This document shows, one piece after another, positions 29,939 through 40,260 of a DNA stretch of 64,000 nt; the stretch's first letter is position 1, and each line of letters starts with the position of its first letter. The position numbers and the translations under genes were made by a program. The DNA is from Ustilago trichophora (taxonomy: Eukaryota; Basidiomycota; Ustilaginomycetes; Ustilaginales; Ustilaginaceae), in contig OOIN01000020.1 of assembly GCA_900323505.1 (NCBI GenBank), forward strand, positions 649,647 to 713,646, in the 5' to 3' direction. The notes under the pieces were generated by a model. It was not told the origin of the DNA. It worked only from the letters and a program-made list of their open reading frames with translations, and did not search any database.

Positions 29939-31522
29939 CTACTTTGAGCTTTGTGTGGTACAGGCGGCAACCAACTTGTTAGAAGCCAAGGCCAACACGA
30001 CGATAGCGCCAAGGCCAAATGCCAGCGGGAGCGCTTGGGAAGCTGGCCATCCGTGAGCATTCGAATTGCCAATGGTTTCAGTGATGGGGGGCGCTGCCAG
30101 TTTACCTGCGGCGACAGTAGCGGCATACCAAGGGACCAACGATGCCCGTACATCTGCAGGTAAACTCTGCGAGAAAAGCGAAGGCAGCGAGGCGGCTTGA
30201 ATGTTGTATCCCATCATAGCCACAGTGCATGCAATGCAAAACACGACAGCAGTGGCCACCGAGCTAGCTTTCAAGGCAACCGACAGAAGGATAAGCAGCA
30301 CCGAGATGACAGAGATGACTTGCGAGACCTGGGTGAGGATGAGTTCGGCCCTCATTTTGTCGCACGCGGTTGCGGGGGAGGAGGTATCAGAAAGTTTTCG
30401 AGGGGAGCCCTGTTCGGCTGTATCCGGGAGGCTGATGGCGGTGCTTGGTTTTGGAACCCAGGCCAAGGTCATCTGGCGGAGACGACCGCAAGTGATGCTT
30501 GCCAGGAGCGACAGAGCAAACACGATGGCCTGGATCCCCGAAGCGAGCGTGATGTCAATGTTCCAGCGATGTGCCAGCAGATCGGAAAGCAAAAAGAGCA
30601 CGTTGGCGCTCAGATATGCCGACACGAGCATCAAGCCCAACACGAGGCACGGCATCTTCCACAGCCCGTGCTCCGAGCCAAAGAAGCCCGCCAAGGGTGC
30701 AAAGGCGTTGTGGGCAGGCTTGGACCTGTCCCTGAGCAAGATGGCCACCAAGCAAGCAATGACGAGCGAGGTCAAGGCAGCTACAAACGTCGGCGCGTTG
30801 GTTCCGTCGACCCAAAAGGTGCTGTGACCGATTCGAAAGTGGACGCGTGTCAGAGGAATGCTGAGCAATGGACCAAGGACCATAGCCACGCCGCCAAACG
30901 TTCGGAACAAGGACATGGCCTCTAGCCTCTGGTCTGCTGTCGTAGCTACGGCGAGATATGCCATGGCTAAAGAGGCGCTTCCACTGGCCAGACCCATGAG
31001 GCATCGAGAGCCCACGATTGCCCATACGTTGTTGATGGCACCTGGACCGGCGAGCGAGTATATAAAGTTGCCGACCGCCGAACAGAGGAGGAGCCCCACT
31101 GCAGGCCACTTGAGAGAACCGGCCATGGCTGCGAGCGGACCGATGAGGAGCGAAACAAAGAGCTGGACTGCGGCGGGCAAAAGCTGGGCGAGGCTGAGGT
31201 AGCTGCTCACGTGCTCGGCGCCCGATATGCACTTGGCAATGTGGGCGTATGCGGTTGGAAGCCAAAGAGTGCTGTCCATACCAAATTGCAAAGCAATGAG
31301 GAACACTGGCAACAAGCTCATCACCAGGCTGCGTTGACGTGGCTCCTCCTGTGCCTCCTCCTTGGCGTTGGGTTGCGAGCTGTCATCTGCCGAGCTTTCG
31401 GCTTGCCCACAAGGACCGTCGGTGGCGGTACGGCTGGAACTGAGTCGAGGCTCGTCATCGTCGTGATGGACGGGGTAATCGGTGGATGCCAAGTTGGCAT
31501 TTGGCTGCTCTGGACGATTCAT
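29939..31522 (-). CDS. Major facilitator superfamily transporter
   Basis: A 527-residue protein from the ATG at 31522; the frame is open to 31594 without another ATG. A hydrophilic N-terminus of about 75 residues precedes roughly twelve hydrophobic segments. They begin with SLLPVFLIALQFGMDSTLWLPTAY and end with PLAFGLGAIVVLALASNKLVAA. The SRCLMGLASGSASLAMAYLAVATTADQRLEAMSLFRTFGGVAMVLGPLL region (TM4-TM5) resembles the MFSD8/CLN7-like and drug-antiporter branch. There is a long cytosolic loop between the two six-helix halves (WVPKPSTAISL...). The substrate is unknown. It lies downstream of a Zn2Cys6 regulator and a P450 on the same strand, which suggests efflux of a metabolite or toxicant. Confidence 0.8.
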   Translation of the reverse strand: MNRPEQPNANLASTDYPVHHDDDEPRLSSSRTATDGPCGQAESSADDSSQPNAKEEAQEEPRQRSLVMSLLPVFLIALQFGMDSTLWLPTAYAHIAKCISGAEHVSSYLSLAQLLPAAVQLFVSLLIGPLAAMAGSLKWPAVGLLLCSAVGNFIYSLAGPGAINNVWAIVGSRCLMGLASGSASLAMAYLAVATTADQRLEAMSLFRTFGGVAMVLGPLLSIPLTRVHFRIGHSTFWVDGTNAPTFVAALTSLVIACLVAILLRDRSKPAHNAFAPLAGFFGSEHGLWKMPCLVLGLMLVSAYLSANVLFLLSDLLAHRWNIDITLASGIQAIVFALSLLASITCGRLRQMTLAWVPKPSTAISLPDTAEQGSPRKLSDTSSPATACDKMRAELILTQVSQVISVISVLLILLSVALKASSVATAVVFCIACTVAMMGYNIQAASLPSLFSQSLPADVRASLVPWYAATVAAGKLAAPPITETIGNSNAHGWPASQALPLAFGLGAIVVLALASNKLVAACTTQSSK

Positions 31523-31962
31523 CGGGAGTGGGCGTCTGCTTGCGAACAAGGATCCCAATTTTTGGCGTACCGAATGCGTTTGCTTTGAGGGCAAGTTGAG
31601 CGAATCGGCTTCGACATGGACAAGGTGTGACTTATATCAAGTCTTGTCTTGATCGTCAAATCACTTTTGCGCGCTGGTCAAACCAGTCCGTAAACGCCGC
31701 GCCGCGACGGTAGTACGGACACGACACCGGGATGACATTCCCCTCGAAGGACTAGCCAACAACGATCAACGCTCACGCACATGCGCACATGTTAGGAGGT
31801 CTGCAAGTGCGAGGTTTGGCAGACACGGAGGTACAGCTGAGTCAATCGGCATGTCCGTTCTTGCCCTCACCAGCAAACCCCCACTGTGAACGGACATGTC
31901 GAGCAGCGCAAGCGCACCTCCTGCAACGCGGCGCAAGAAGGCTTAATTAAATAAAAATAAAT

Positions 31963-31999
<37 letters not shown>

Positions 32000-32165
32000 A
32001 CTTAAAATTCAGTCGATGTGCATGTCCGTCGGCTTGCAGCTCGGAAACCGTTTAGACTCACCGCAAACATCGCGCCTGAGTTCATTCATGCGCTCATCTC
32101 TACCATCGTTTCAAACGTGCACATGCGTGTAGCTGCGGTTTTCAGGATGAGGATTCGGTGCTCGC
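31523..32165. promoter_or_regulatory. Intergenic region with (AC)15
   Basis: About 640 bases between the transporter start and the 3' end of the transcription factor. A perfect AC microsatellite lies at 31965-31994, preceded by an AT-rich stretch. Nothing else was identified. Confidence 0.5.
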
Positions 32166-34571
32166 TCAGAGACTGCCACACTGGTTTGCAATCTCGCGAG
32201 ATTTTCGCAGCAGAGAGCGAGAGACGACGCCGTGCACATGCAGCTGTTCCAACGCGCGAAGCGCCAGCACGGCATCCGACCTCTGACGTTCGCTGTCGTC
32301 CTCGTGCGAGCCAGATGCGCAGCCGGATAACACAACAGGATGCTTGATCAGCGCCATGGTGAACACGAGCGCACGCACGCTCATTCCAGCCAGCAGTTCG
32401 AGCAGATGCTGGTCCATCTTGACCACTCGTGCCTGTGCAGGCTCAGCCTGACCCGAGTCTGACCGCCTCAAGCAGCGCGACGATGGTGTGGTCTGAACGC
32501 GGCCGCAGGCATCGGCACTCTCGTCGCTGTCGCTGGTGCTACCGCCATTCCCGTCGGAATTGTTGCGTGCATCAGTGTGTCGGCTTGAATTGCAATTCAA
32601 ACCCATGCCGGCTCGGCGCTCATGTTCAGACCCGCTCGTCAAACTGAACAGTGTCCCGAGCACCGTCGAGATGATGGCCGAGATGCTGTCCTGTGCCGCC
32701 CTGCGATGCTCTCTGTCGACGCGGCAGAAAGGATAGTGGAGCAGAACGCGTGAGTATCGCACTAGCATGAGTACAAATCGCTTGAGCTGGCCCTCTTTGC
32801 TGCCTGCTTTTGCGGCGTCGCGCGTTTGGAGCAGTGAAGCGCACGAATCCAGCGCCCTGGCCGTTCGCCAAACGTGATCTTGCTCTGACTGAGACGGTAG
32901 GATGGAAGTCGGCGCCGCCACTTTCAGCCGGGTCTCGCACGGCACCACCAGACTCGCCACCTGTCGATAATGCCTCTCGATCGTCTGACCGATGGCCACA
33001 CTGGTCCAGATGCGGGTCATGAAAACGGGCGATGACGAGAGTAGCTGCGACATTGGGCTCTCGCCCGTTCTGGCATCCAAACCCGGCGCGGCAGCAGCGG
33101 ACTCCAAGCTCGATGTAGGATCTGGCACGGTAAGATCGACGAGCGCCATATCGATGGGCATATCTCTGCCATCCCAAGCTTGAAAGTGGCATGCCTGACT
33201 GACAAGATGCCAGAATGCATTGAGCGCCTCCTGTTGCCGTTGGCTGGATCCCAGAGCGGCTATGGTTCCGGAACGATGGATTGACATGGTAGCAGCGGCC
33301 CTGCAGCCCAGAAAGACCGAGGCAGACGCCAGCTCGTGTCCCTTGTGGCATCTTGAAAAGGCCAACGACATCATGCGGTACGTTTGCATGACCTCGACCG
33401 GATCGCCGCTCACACCTTTACAGCAATGAGCCCATGCCACCGAGAAGAGCTTGACGGTGGCGTCTTTCCACGGATGGCCAAGCTGCATGCCAAGCTCAAC
33501 AGGGAGTTGGATGGGTGACGCCGAGGATACCGAGTTGGCCAGACAGATGGCGGCAAGCGTCCACGCACGACGGAGCGTATCGGTCTGCTTGCATGCAGAG
33601 GGGGCAGAATCTTGTGCGATGCCGGCTTGCTGCTGGTGAGAGACAGAGGTTTGAAGAGACGAGGCGCTGCCAGGGGCGAGTGTGGACGCAGAACCCAAGT
33701 CAAGAGCTGTTGGCCGATTCGGAGTTGGATGTGAACTGGCCGAGAGATGGCGTGGGCCGGTGGCGGTATCGAGCTCGAGCTGATTGCGCAGTTTTGACAG
33801 GCAGAGAAACGGGCTCTGTTGGGCTTGAGATCCGCCGTGAGCCGTCTGGCAAAGCCGATCGAGGGCGGCGAACAGCTGTGGCCATCGACGCGGCTCAGGT
33901 AGACAACGTCGGTAGGCATGCTCTAGCTGGTCAGCGCCTTGAATTTGAGGCTGCAAGCGCCACGATGGTGCGCGATTTGCCACGGATGGTGGGGTGCAGG
34001 CGCCAATGCTAGAGGCGAGACTGGTCGCTTGGAAGGTGTCGAGCGGAAAAGGCACCGAGTCAGAATCGTCGAAAGGACCTGTAGTTGGTGCGAGTTGTGG
34101 GGACGGATGGGGTTCCAAGGACGATTGCCACTGCGATGCGAGCCACCAAAAGGGATCGTTGACGGCGTCAGAGATGGAGCCGGCAAAGTGATCTGCGTTG
34201 GGAAATAGCGAGGATGGGGAAGCAGTCTCGGGCAAGGTGCCGAGTTGGTCATGGGGGTTGCTGTTGTTCGACGCCGAGATTTGCACGGTATCTGTCGTGG
34301 TGTCGGCGCCAACATGGTGAGGGAGACGCGATGCTGCGACGCGAGAGACAGTGTCGAGCGGAGGATGGACCAACGGCGAAGGGTTGGATGTCGAGGCCGA
34401 GACTGTGGATGTAGACTGGAACGAGCAGTCGTCTTCGATGCGCCGCCTCTTGTCGCGACTGTAGCAGCAATCTCGACCGTAAGCCAGACACTCTGTGCAA
34501 TGCGGGAGCTTTTTACTGCAGGCAATCTTGCGACGTCGGCACTGAATACATGCAACATCGGCGCGGTTCAT
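32166..34571 (-). CDS. Zn2Cys6 fungal transcription factor
   Basis: An 801-residue protein from the ATG at 34571. The Zn2Cys6 binuclear cluster is complete near the N-terminus: Cys8, 11, 18, 25, 28 and 35 (ACIQCRRRKIACSKKLPHC...). A basic linker RDKRRR follows. The middle homology region characteristic of fungal-specific factors spans about 290-620 (AWTLAAICLANSVSSASPIQL, MMSLAFSRCHKGHELASASVFLGCRAAATMSIHRS, EALNAFWHLVSQACHFQAWDGRDMPIDM). A Ser/Asp-rich stretch near 680 and a C-terminal helical part follow. It probably regulates neighbouring or dispersed metabolic genes. The P450 lies 342 bases upstream and the transporter downstream, both on the same strand, so local control is plausible but not shown. 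Confidence 0.88.
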   Translation of the reverse strand: MNRADVACIQCRRRKIACSKKLPHCTECLAYGRDCCYSRDKRRRIEDDCSFQSTSTVSASTSNPSPLVHPPLDTVSRVAASRLPHHVGADTTTDTVQISASNNSNPHDQLGTLPETASPSSLFPNADHFAGSISDAVNDPFWWLASQWQSSLEPHPSPQLAPTTGPFDDSDSVPFPLDTFQATSLASSIGACTPPSVANRAPSWRLQPQIQGADQLEHAYRRCLPEPRRWPQLFAALDRLCQTAHGGSQAQQSPFLCLSKLRNQLELDTATGPRHLSASSHPTPNRPTALDLGSASTLAPGSASSLQTSVSHQQQAGIAQDSAPSACKQTDTLRRAWTLAAICLANSVSSASPIQLPVELGMQLGHPWKDATVKLFSVAWAHCCKGVSGDPVEVMQTYRMMSLAFSRCHKGHELASASVFLGCRAAATMSIHRSGTIAALGSSQRQQEALNAFWHLVSQACHFQAWDGRDMPIDMALVDLTVPDPTSSLESAAAAPGLDARTGESPMSQLLSSSPVFMTRIWTSVAIGQTIERHYRQVASLVVPCETRLKVAAPTSILPSQSEQDHVWRTARALDSCASLLQTRDAAKAGSKEGQLKRFVLMLVRYSRVLLHYPFCRVDREHRRAAQDSISAIISTVLGTLFSLTSGSEHERRAGMGLNCNSSRHTDARNNSDGNGGSTSDSDESADACGRVQTTPSSRCLRRSDSGQAEPAQARVVKMDQHLLELLAGMSVRALVFTMALIKHPVVLSGCASGSHEDDSERQRSDAVLALRALEQLHVHGVVSRSLLRKSREIANQCGSL

Positions 34572-34913
34572 AGCAGCAGCTACAGCCGCCGAGGGCAAGG
34601 GGAAAGGCTACGACAACGGCAATGGTAACATCCAAGGCCAATGAGGATCGTAATTGTAGAGATGGAAGGGCTAAGGAAAGCTTGTGCGTAACATGCACAG
34701 ACATGTCGGTGAGCGCTTTGTTTGCATTTTTATTTAATCTTATAATATTTGGGCCAAAGAACCACCGCTAATTATTCCGAGTTTTCGGAATCGATTCTAA
34801 GAAATCTAAAATCTAAAATACGAAATACGAATTCTTCAGGAAAAAGGAAAAAGAGAAAGAAAAGGGATGCAGAAATTCCAACCGAGCCGGAAATGAACTG
34901 AAAGCGAATCGAA
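34572..34913. promoter_or_regulatory. Intergenic region upstream of the transcription factor
   Basis: 342 bases, markedly AT-rich at 34730-34830, between the P450 stop and the transcription-factor start. No specific site was assigned. Confidence 0.4.
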
Positions 34914-35584
34914 TCAGGTTCGGCAAGGCAAAAGTGTCCGACAATTCGGATCGTTGACTGGCATGCTTCGTATGCTAAATAGCAGCCGACCCTGAGGCGT
35001 GTTTGTCATCCTATCGCGGCGCGGCGTAGGCATGTCGCCCTCAAGTTTGAGTTGGTATCGGTTGAGAACACTGTAGACTGCCATTTTGATCATCTTGTCG
35101 GCAAAGAATTGGCCAACACATTTTCGTGGACCCATGCCGAACCTCCAGAGCGAGTAGCGATAGCTCGCAGGTTTGAGGTGGCTGAAGCGCGTCGGGTCAA
35201 ATTCGAGAGAATTGGTCCCCCACACTTGGCTCAGACGGTTGAGCGTCCAGGCATCAATGATGACTGGCGTTCCAGCCGGGATCGCTACTCCGCCGGGTAG
35301 CACCTTGTCTTGCCCAGATTGTTCAGGCAGCGAGAAAAACGTGGGCGGAGAGAGCCGCATGGATTCCATCACGCTCCAGTGCAGCATCGTTTCAGTGGCG
35401 CAGATGTACTCGCTGAACACCTCATCGGGCTTGACCTCGTGGCGAGTACCAAACTCCTCTACCAGGCTGTCTTGTACTTTGGGCGTTTGAGCAATGTGGA
35501 TCAACGTCCACGCGATCACCGACGCTGTCACATCAATGTTGGCGAACAGAATCTCGTCGATGGCTGCAGAAGAAGAAGAAGAGG

Positions 35585-35627
<43 letters not shown>

Positions 35628-36633
35628 AAAAGCAAAAAGTGGACACATTCTGTCAGCACCTCATGATCCTTGTCGAATTGCGAGCAGCAAAAGGAGCGAG
35701 AGGGTTGCGAATCGACTTACTCTGGGTGAATTCATCCATGCTCATGGTCTTGTCTTTGACACGCAGATACATCTCTGACGCAGCAGACGTGGGATCCTGC
35801 GCTATCATGTCGAGGCAGAATTGGGCAAACTCGCGTTGGAATTGCGCCATGATGCGGTTGGGACGAGTCCAAAAGAGCGCCTGGTACGCAGCGTGCTTGG
35901 CCCAACGGTGCAAGGCGGCATACTGAAAGATTTCTTCGTGCAGCTTGACCATGTTCCACAGCCTTTCAAAGTTGCTGAACTCCAACACCGTCGGTCCAAA
36001 GATGGCCAAAGAGATGATTTTAAACGGAAGCTTGCTCGTCGCATCCACAGCTTCTACGCTAAAGCTCGTCTCATCGCCGCTGCCCAAAGTCTCGGCCCAT
36101 TCTTGAACCAATCCCAGCATGGTCGAGCCCAGCGACATCGAGACGCGATGCGTAAAGTGGGGATCAAATATGCCTCGCAAAAGCGTCCAACGTTGGCCGT
36201 CGATCGCGCCTACGCATTTGCCCAACAGTCGTCCAAAGTAGTGGCCAAATCCAATGCTATCGCGCTTGGTATGTAGCTTGGCATCCTTGTGGTAGAACGA
36301 CATGACCTGAGCCGGAGTGGAAAGCACCACTTCTGTCACTCTGCCGTTGCGCGTCCAGTGTGGCGTAGTTCCGTACCTGGCTCGCCAGTCATCCGACAGC
36401 TCAGCTCCATGACTGAAACGGCTGAATCGCGTATCTTTGGCATCGCCCTCGACGCCAGGACCCGTTTGCAGCGATGCCTTGCTGCATAAGCGTGTCGCAG
36501 GGCCGAGGGCGCTCAGCGCAAGAGCAAGCAGGACCAGTGGCATCAGCCATGGAAAGACCTGGGTAGCACCAAGGTCTTGCAGGTTGTACTGGGAACCGTT
36601 TGTCTGCGCTACAGCGTCGTAGTAAGTCGACAT
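34914..36633 (-). CDS. Cytochrome P450 monooxygenase
   Basis: Modelled as complement(join(34914..35563,35721..36633)), 520 residues, start ATG at 36633. The 157-base intron has a GTAAGT donor and a CTGCAG acceptor, and joining restores the I-helix. An N-terminal anchor lies at about residues 26-46. The K-helix ExxR is E371-SM-R374, the PERF-type segment is FDPTRF near 426-431, and the heme loop FGMGPRKCVGQ has ligand Cys453. The I-helix reads FANIDVTAS; the acid-Thr pair survives (D315, T317) but the usual Gly of AGxxT is Asn313. This may indicate an unusual substrate or chemistry. The intron holds an A39 run (T39 in sense) 21 bases before the acceptor. The substrate is unknown. It is divergent from the five-exon orphan gene. 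Confidence 0.9.
35585..35623. repeat. A39 homopolymer in the P450 intron
   Basis: A 39-base A run on the plus strand is T39 in the coding sense. It is followed in the sense direction by a CT-rich stretch and the CTGCAG acceptor, so it extends the polypyrimidine tract. Confidence 0.9.
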
Positions 36634-37234
36634 GTTGATCTTGCTCCGATGTTTGCTACAGTTCAAACAAGGGCGCTCTCAATCGCCAAGGTAAACCAGC
36701 AGACTTTTTATACCCGCTCCACTGGACGCAACCCTGTCAATACTTACACACACCGGCATCATGAGGAGCGTGAGGAGCATAGAGAGGGCAGCTTGCCATC
36801 TCTTGCGCAAAGTGCGCCATGTCGGTTCCAAGCAATCGCTCAAATGCACCTGCACCTGCCACTGCCGGCTGCCTTGCAAACGCCCTCGATTCTCAACGGT
36901 CTGACAGCTGTCCAGCCACGCAACCGCCGCTTTGTGGCCATCAAGCACAGGCACTAGATCGGTCCAATTGAATTAAATGCCCTTTTTCCAAAAAAAAAAA
37001 AAAAAAAAAAAAACGGACGAATTCTTGTCGGATTTTCATTCATCAGCTCGGCTCGAAATCCAACAAAGCGAAAACCATCAACCGACGCTCAACTTTGCCA
37101 GCTTCGGTGTACAGTATAACTATGCACTGTACTTTGGCGCACCTATATGCGCATAAACGCACATATGCTACCGATTTCGTAGGGCACGGCATACCGCAGT
37201 CCTCCGTGACACCGAAGAATCAAAAGCTGCTCGC

Positions 37235-37258
37235 CCCCCCCCCCCCCCCCCCCCCCCC
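37235..37258. repeat. C24 homopolymer
   Basis: Twenty-four consecutive C, equal to G24 on the minus strand. It lies between two divergent genes. Such a tract can form G-quadruplex or i-motif structures. Confidence 0.9.
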
Positions 37259-37791
37259 AAGGACGCGTGGACTAGCCCTGAATGGCCTCCTCCACGTTCT
37301 GTCAAGTAGGGCACAGTCCACGTTGCTGCCCTTTGCTACTGCACCGTCAGCAGCCGACATTCACACCAACCTTATCCGTCTACGTCGTCCTTGCTCTCTC
37401 GGTTGCGCCCATGAGCAGATTTTTTCCACAGAATATCGACGTCCCTTCCCCCCACTCTGACATTCAGCATCCATGTTCCTGCCAAGCAACAGCGGAGCGA
37501 GTTTATGGGTACCAAATGCAACTAGTATGTGCCCTTGCCTCTTCTAGTTTCTTGTTGCCATGCAGACAATCGGAAAGGAACAATTGACTCGACAAGGGCG
37601 GCACAAACAACTGCGGCGGCACATTGTGCTCCCCAATGGCTAAGCCACCGGGCTTGACGGCTGGCCAGCGGCTCCTACGGCCTACCAGACAAAGGGTCTC
37701 CGAAGACAGTGGGCGGAGGCCAGCTCTAAGCTAAGCTTCGGACCAACTCGACCCAGACCGTCCGTAAGGACTGGCATGTTTGAGCGTGGTA

Positions 37792-37797
37792 TATAAA
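37792..37797 (+). promoter_or_regulatory. TATA box of the five-exon orphan gene
   Basis: TATAAA preceded by GGTA. It lies only 21 bases before the first ATG (37818). Normal TATA-to-start spacing would place the transcript start after that ATG, favouring the ATG at 37947. Confidence 0.5.
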
Positions 37798-37817
37798 GCA
37801 AAGCATCCAAGCCGACC

Positions 37818-40260
37818 ATGCACTCGGACCCGCATGTCATCGTCGCAGCGATTTCCGTGGGCTTCCATTCTTTTTGGCCACTCGCACTTGACAGCCGCTG
37901 TTGGTCCAGTACATCTTTCTGGTACAATCCACGACTGTCGGACAAGATGGTCATGTCAACGTTGCTGCAGCTCGACAGCGCCGCGTGGGCCAAGAATCTC
38001 AACTTTACGCAGTATGCCTCGGCGGCTGCAGAGCTTCTTCACGCCTCGAGAGACGCAATCGAGGCCCTCACTTGTTTTGCCCAGCTTGTCTTTGCTTCGA
38101 CCAGCTTTCCCAGCAGGCCCAGCGCTTCGTGGCTCGACTTTGACGCGCATCCTGGCGATTGCGCCTGTCAGATTCGTCCTGCAGCCATGCACTTGATTGT
38201 ATGCGCCTTTCAATCCGACAGTCTGAAGGCCCAAGCCTTGTTGCACGACACTCTGGAGCGTCTGCGTCGAGTCGAACACAGTGCAAAACTCGCGTTCCAT
38301 CAGCTCTGCACGCTCAACATGACACCCTCCAAGATCGGCTCTGGCTTGGACCGCAAGAAGATGTCCCTCCACGATTTCTGTTACGCCATCGGGGCACAAG
38401 ACTGGTTTGATCTGATGCGCGAGCAGCACAGTTGGCTCGTCCATTCTCTCTTGGACCCTCAACTCTTTGACTTGTTCAACGGCTCGGCATGTGATGCGGT
38501 ATCGGCAATTCCCGCGACAAGCTCCGGGCACATCAACAGCAGCCTCCGTGGTATCGAGAGAGGCTACTTTGACCTCTCAGACCAGCGCAGCCCTGATAGC
38601 GCCGATTCTTCGCACGCTGCCTCCTCTACCTCTTCTCTCAGGCCCAAGCTCTCGCCCGCGAGCTCCAACAACGGCGATGAATGCAGCTTCAGAATAACAC
38701 CCCTATCTTCTCCCGCCGACTCGATCATCTGGAATATGGATACCACAGTCTTGGTACAGCCCAAAGTGCAATTCCACGTCGATGACTGGAGCTTTGTCGT
38801 GAGATGGATCGTCATCTGCTTTTCCTTAGGTCGGTACCGACAAGTTCTTCCCAACAAGAAAAGCGACGGTCTCGTCTACCGCATCAGCGTTCCCGTACGT
38901 ATTTCTTCCGATCCAACATGCCTCAATGGCTATTCAGTTTAGAACTCACCAAAGCATCGCCTTTTGTTCCATTTCTTGTTCAACCAGCATGTTCTCAAAA
39001 GCTTTAGCCAGAGGGATGGCGCGCTGCTTCAGTGCGGAAATCCCAAAGGCACTCATCGATGCCCTCACAGCAAAGCAACGGCTTGCGTCGAAGCCAAGAT
39101 CAATACTGGGATTGAAAAGATGCAGAGGTACAGTAGCAACGTCGATCGAGAATCATTCATTCATGCCTGACTTTGTCGTCTGACAAGAAGGGAAAAAAAA
39201 CCCCTTTTTCGACCGTCTGAGGAATCGACCAGCTGGATTTCACACGCTTCGGCCGATCTGGTCGTCACGCTGAGCAAGCGGTGCAGTCCTTTGACGCAGC
39301 ACGTTGCCAGAAGCTTCCGTGTTGGACCCAGAGACGTCGGATGTGTCGCTACATTCCTAACAATACAGCCACTGATGTCTGCTTGGAAGCAGATGAAGCT
39401 GCCACTCTTCATTGTGCTAAAAACTGTCACCGAGCATGGTTATACGATCAAGTGAGTCATGTCGGCGCTACTGCTCTACCGTGCTGTTATTCAATGGCCA
39501 CTCACCTGCTTTGCATCATGTTCGATTTTGCTCAAACCGTCGCAGATACTTTCGTGCAGGGTGGCGCGAGACCACTGCTGAAATAACGCCCTCGATCAGA
39601 GATCTTGCAATTGAAGACATCGCACCACAGCAGCTTGACAGCGATGCCGCTGCTAAAGTCCTCTCCCTCCCACACGTTGTTTTTTACTCGCAGCGTGTCA
39701 AGTTGGAGCAAAGTGGACGGCTATACAAAAGCAGTCGGTGTGTCGAAGAGATGGAGCTGGAGCAAGAGCAAGGGGTTCCCTTGAGTTTGCTACCCACAAC
39801 CCGCCCCCTCACCGAAGTCGGTGACGATACCGAGCATCTGGTGCAGGTCCTCTCTGAAGGCGGATTGCATGATATGCTCCTTGGATTCTTTGCACAACAG
39901 TGAGTCTACTAGAAGCTTGCTTGCGGATGCAGGAATGGCTGCGAGGATGACCAAAGATTGACCCCGTCATATTGCTTTCCTCTAAATCCTTGATGGGTGC
40001 GGTGTCGTTCTCACCACAGCTGTGACTTTCCATTTCCAAGCAAGGAACCGAAACAACTCGAGGCGTGGGCTCTGAAGCAGCAGGAATGGATCAATTTCTC
40101 GATCCTTCACGGCTGCAACTACGAAAATGCCTCGACCATGGTGCCCCGACACTGCTTCTACGGATTCCCCATCGAGCTGATGCGCATCTGCGAGGCTTCC
40201 ATTCAATCTGGCTCCCCTCTGACCGTTCCTGGCTTCCTTGATGCTCGCACCGCAATCTAG
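37818..40260 (+). CDS. Orphan protein, five exons (up to 676 residues)
   Basis: Modelled as join(37818..38894,38988..39127,39233..39451,39546..39899,40020..40260). Introns of 93, 105, 94 and 120 bases have GTACGT, GTACAG, GTGAGT and GTGAGT donors and CAG acceptors. All phases fit and the joined frame has no internal stop. I recognise no family. The first 250 residues are alpha-helical in character. A Ser-rich linker (about 265-300) leads to FHVDDWSFVVRWIVICFSLGRYRQVLP. A Cys/His cluster (LLQCGNPKGTHRCPHSK) lies in exon 2, a hydrophobic helix (FLTIQPLMSAWKQMKLPLFIV) in exon 3, and an acidic part in exon 4. The start may be the internal ATG at 37947 (633 residues), given the TATA position. Five exons are unusual here, where most genes have none. 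Confidence 0.65.

Larger units (their letters stand above)
36634..37817. promoter_or_regulatory. Divergent promoter region with poly(A) and poly(C)
   Basis: About 1.2 kb between the P450 and the five-exon orphan gene. It contains A24 (36990-37013), C24 (37235-37258) and, close to the orphan gene, a TATAAA at 37792-37797. No convincing coding frame is present. Confidence 0.55.
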
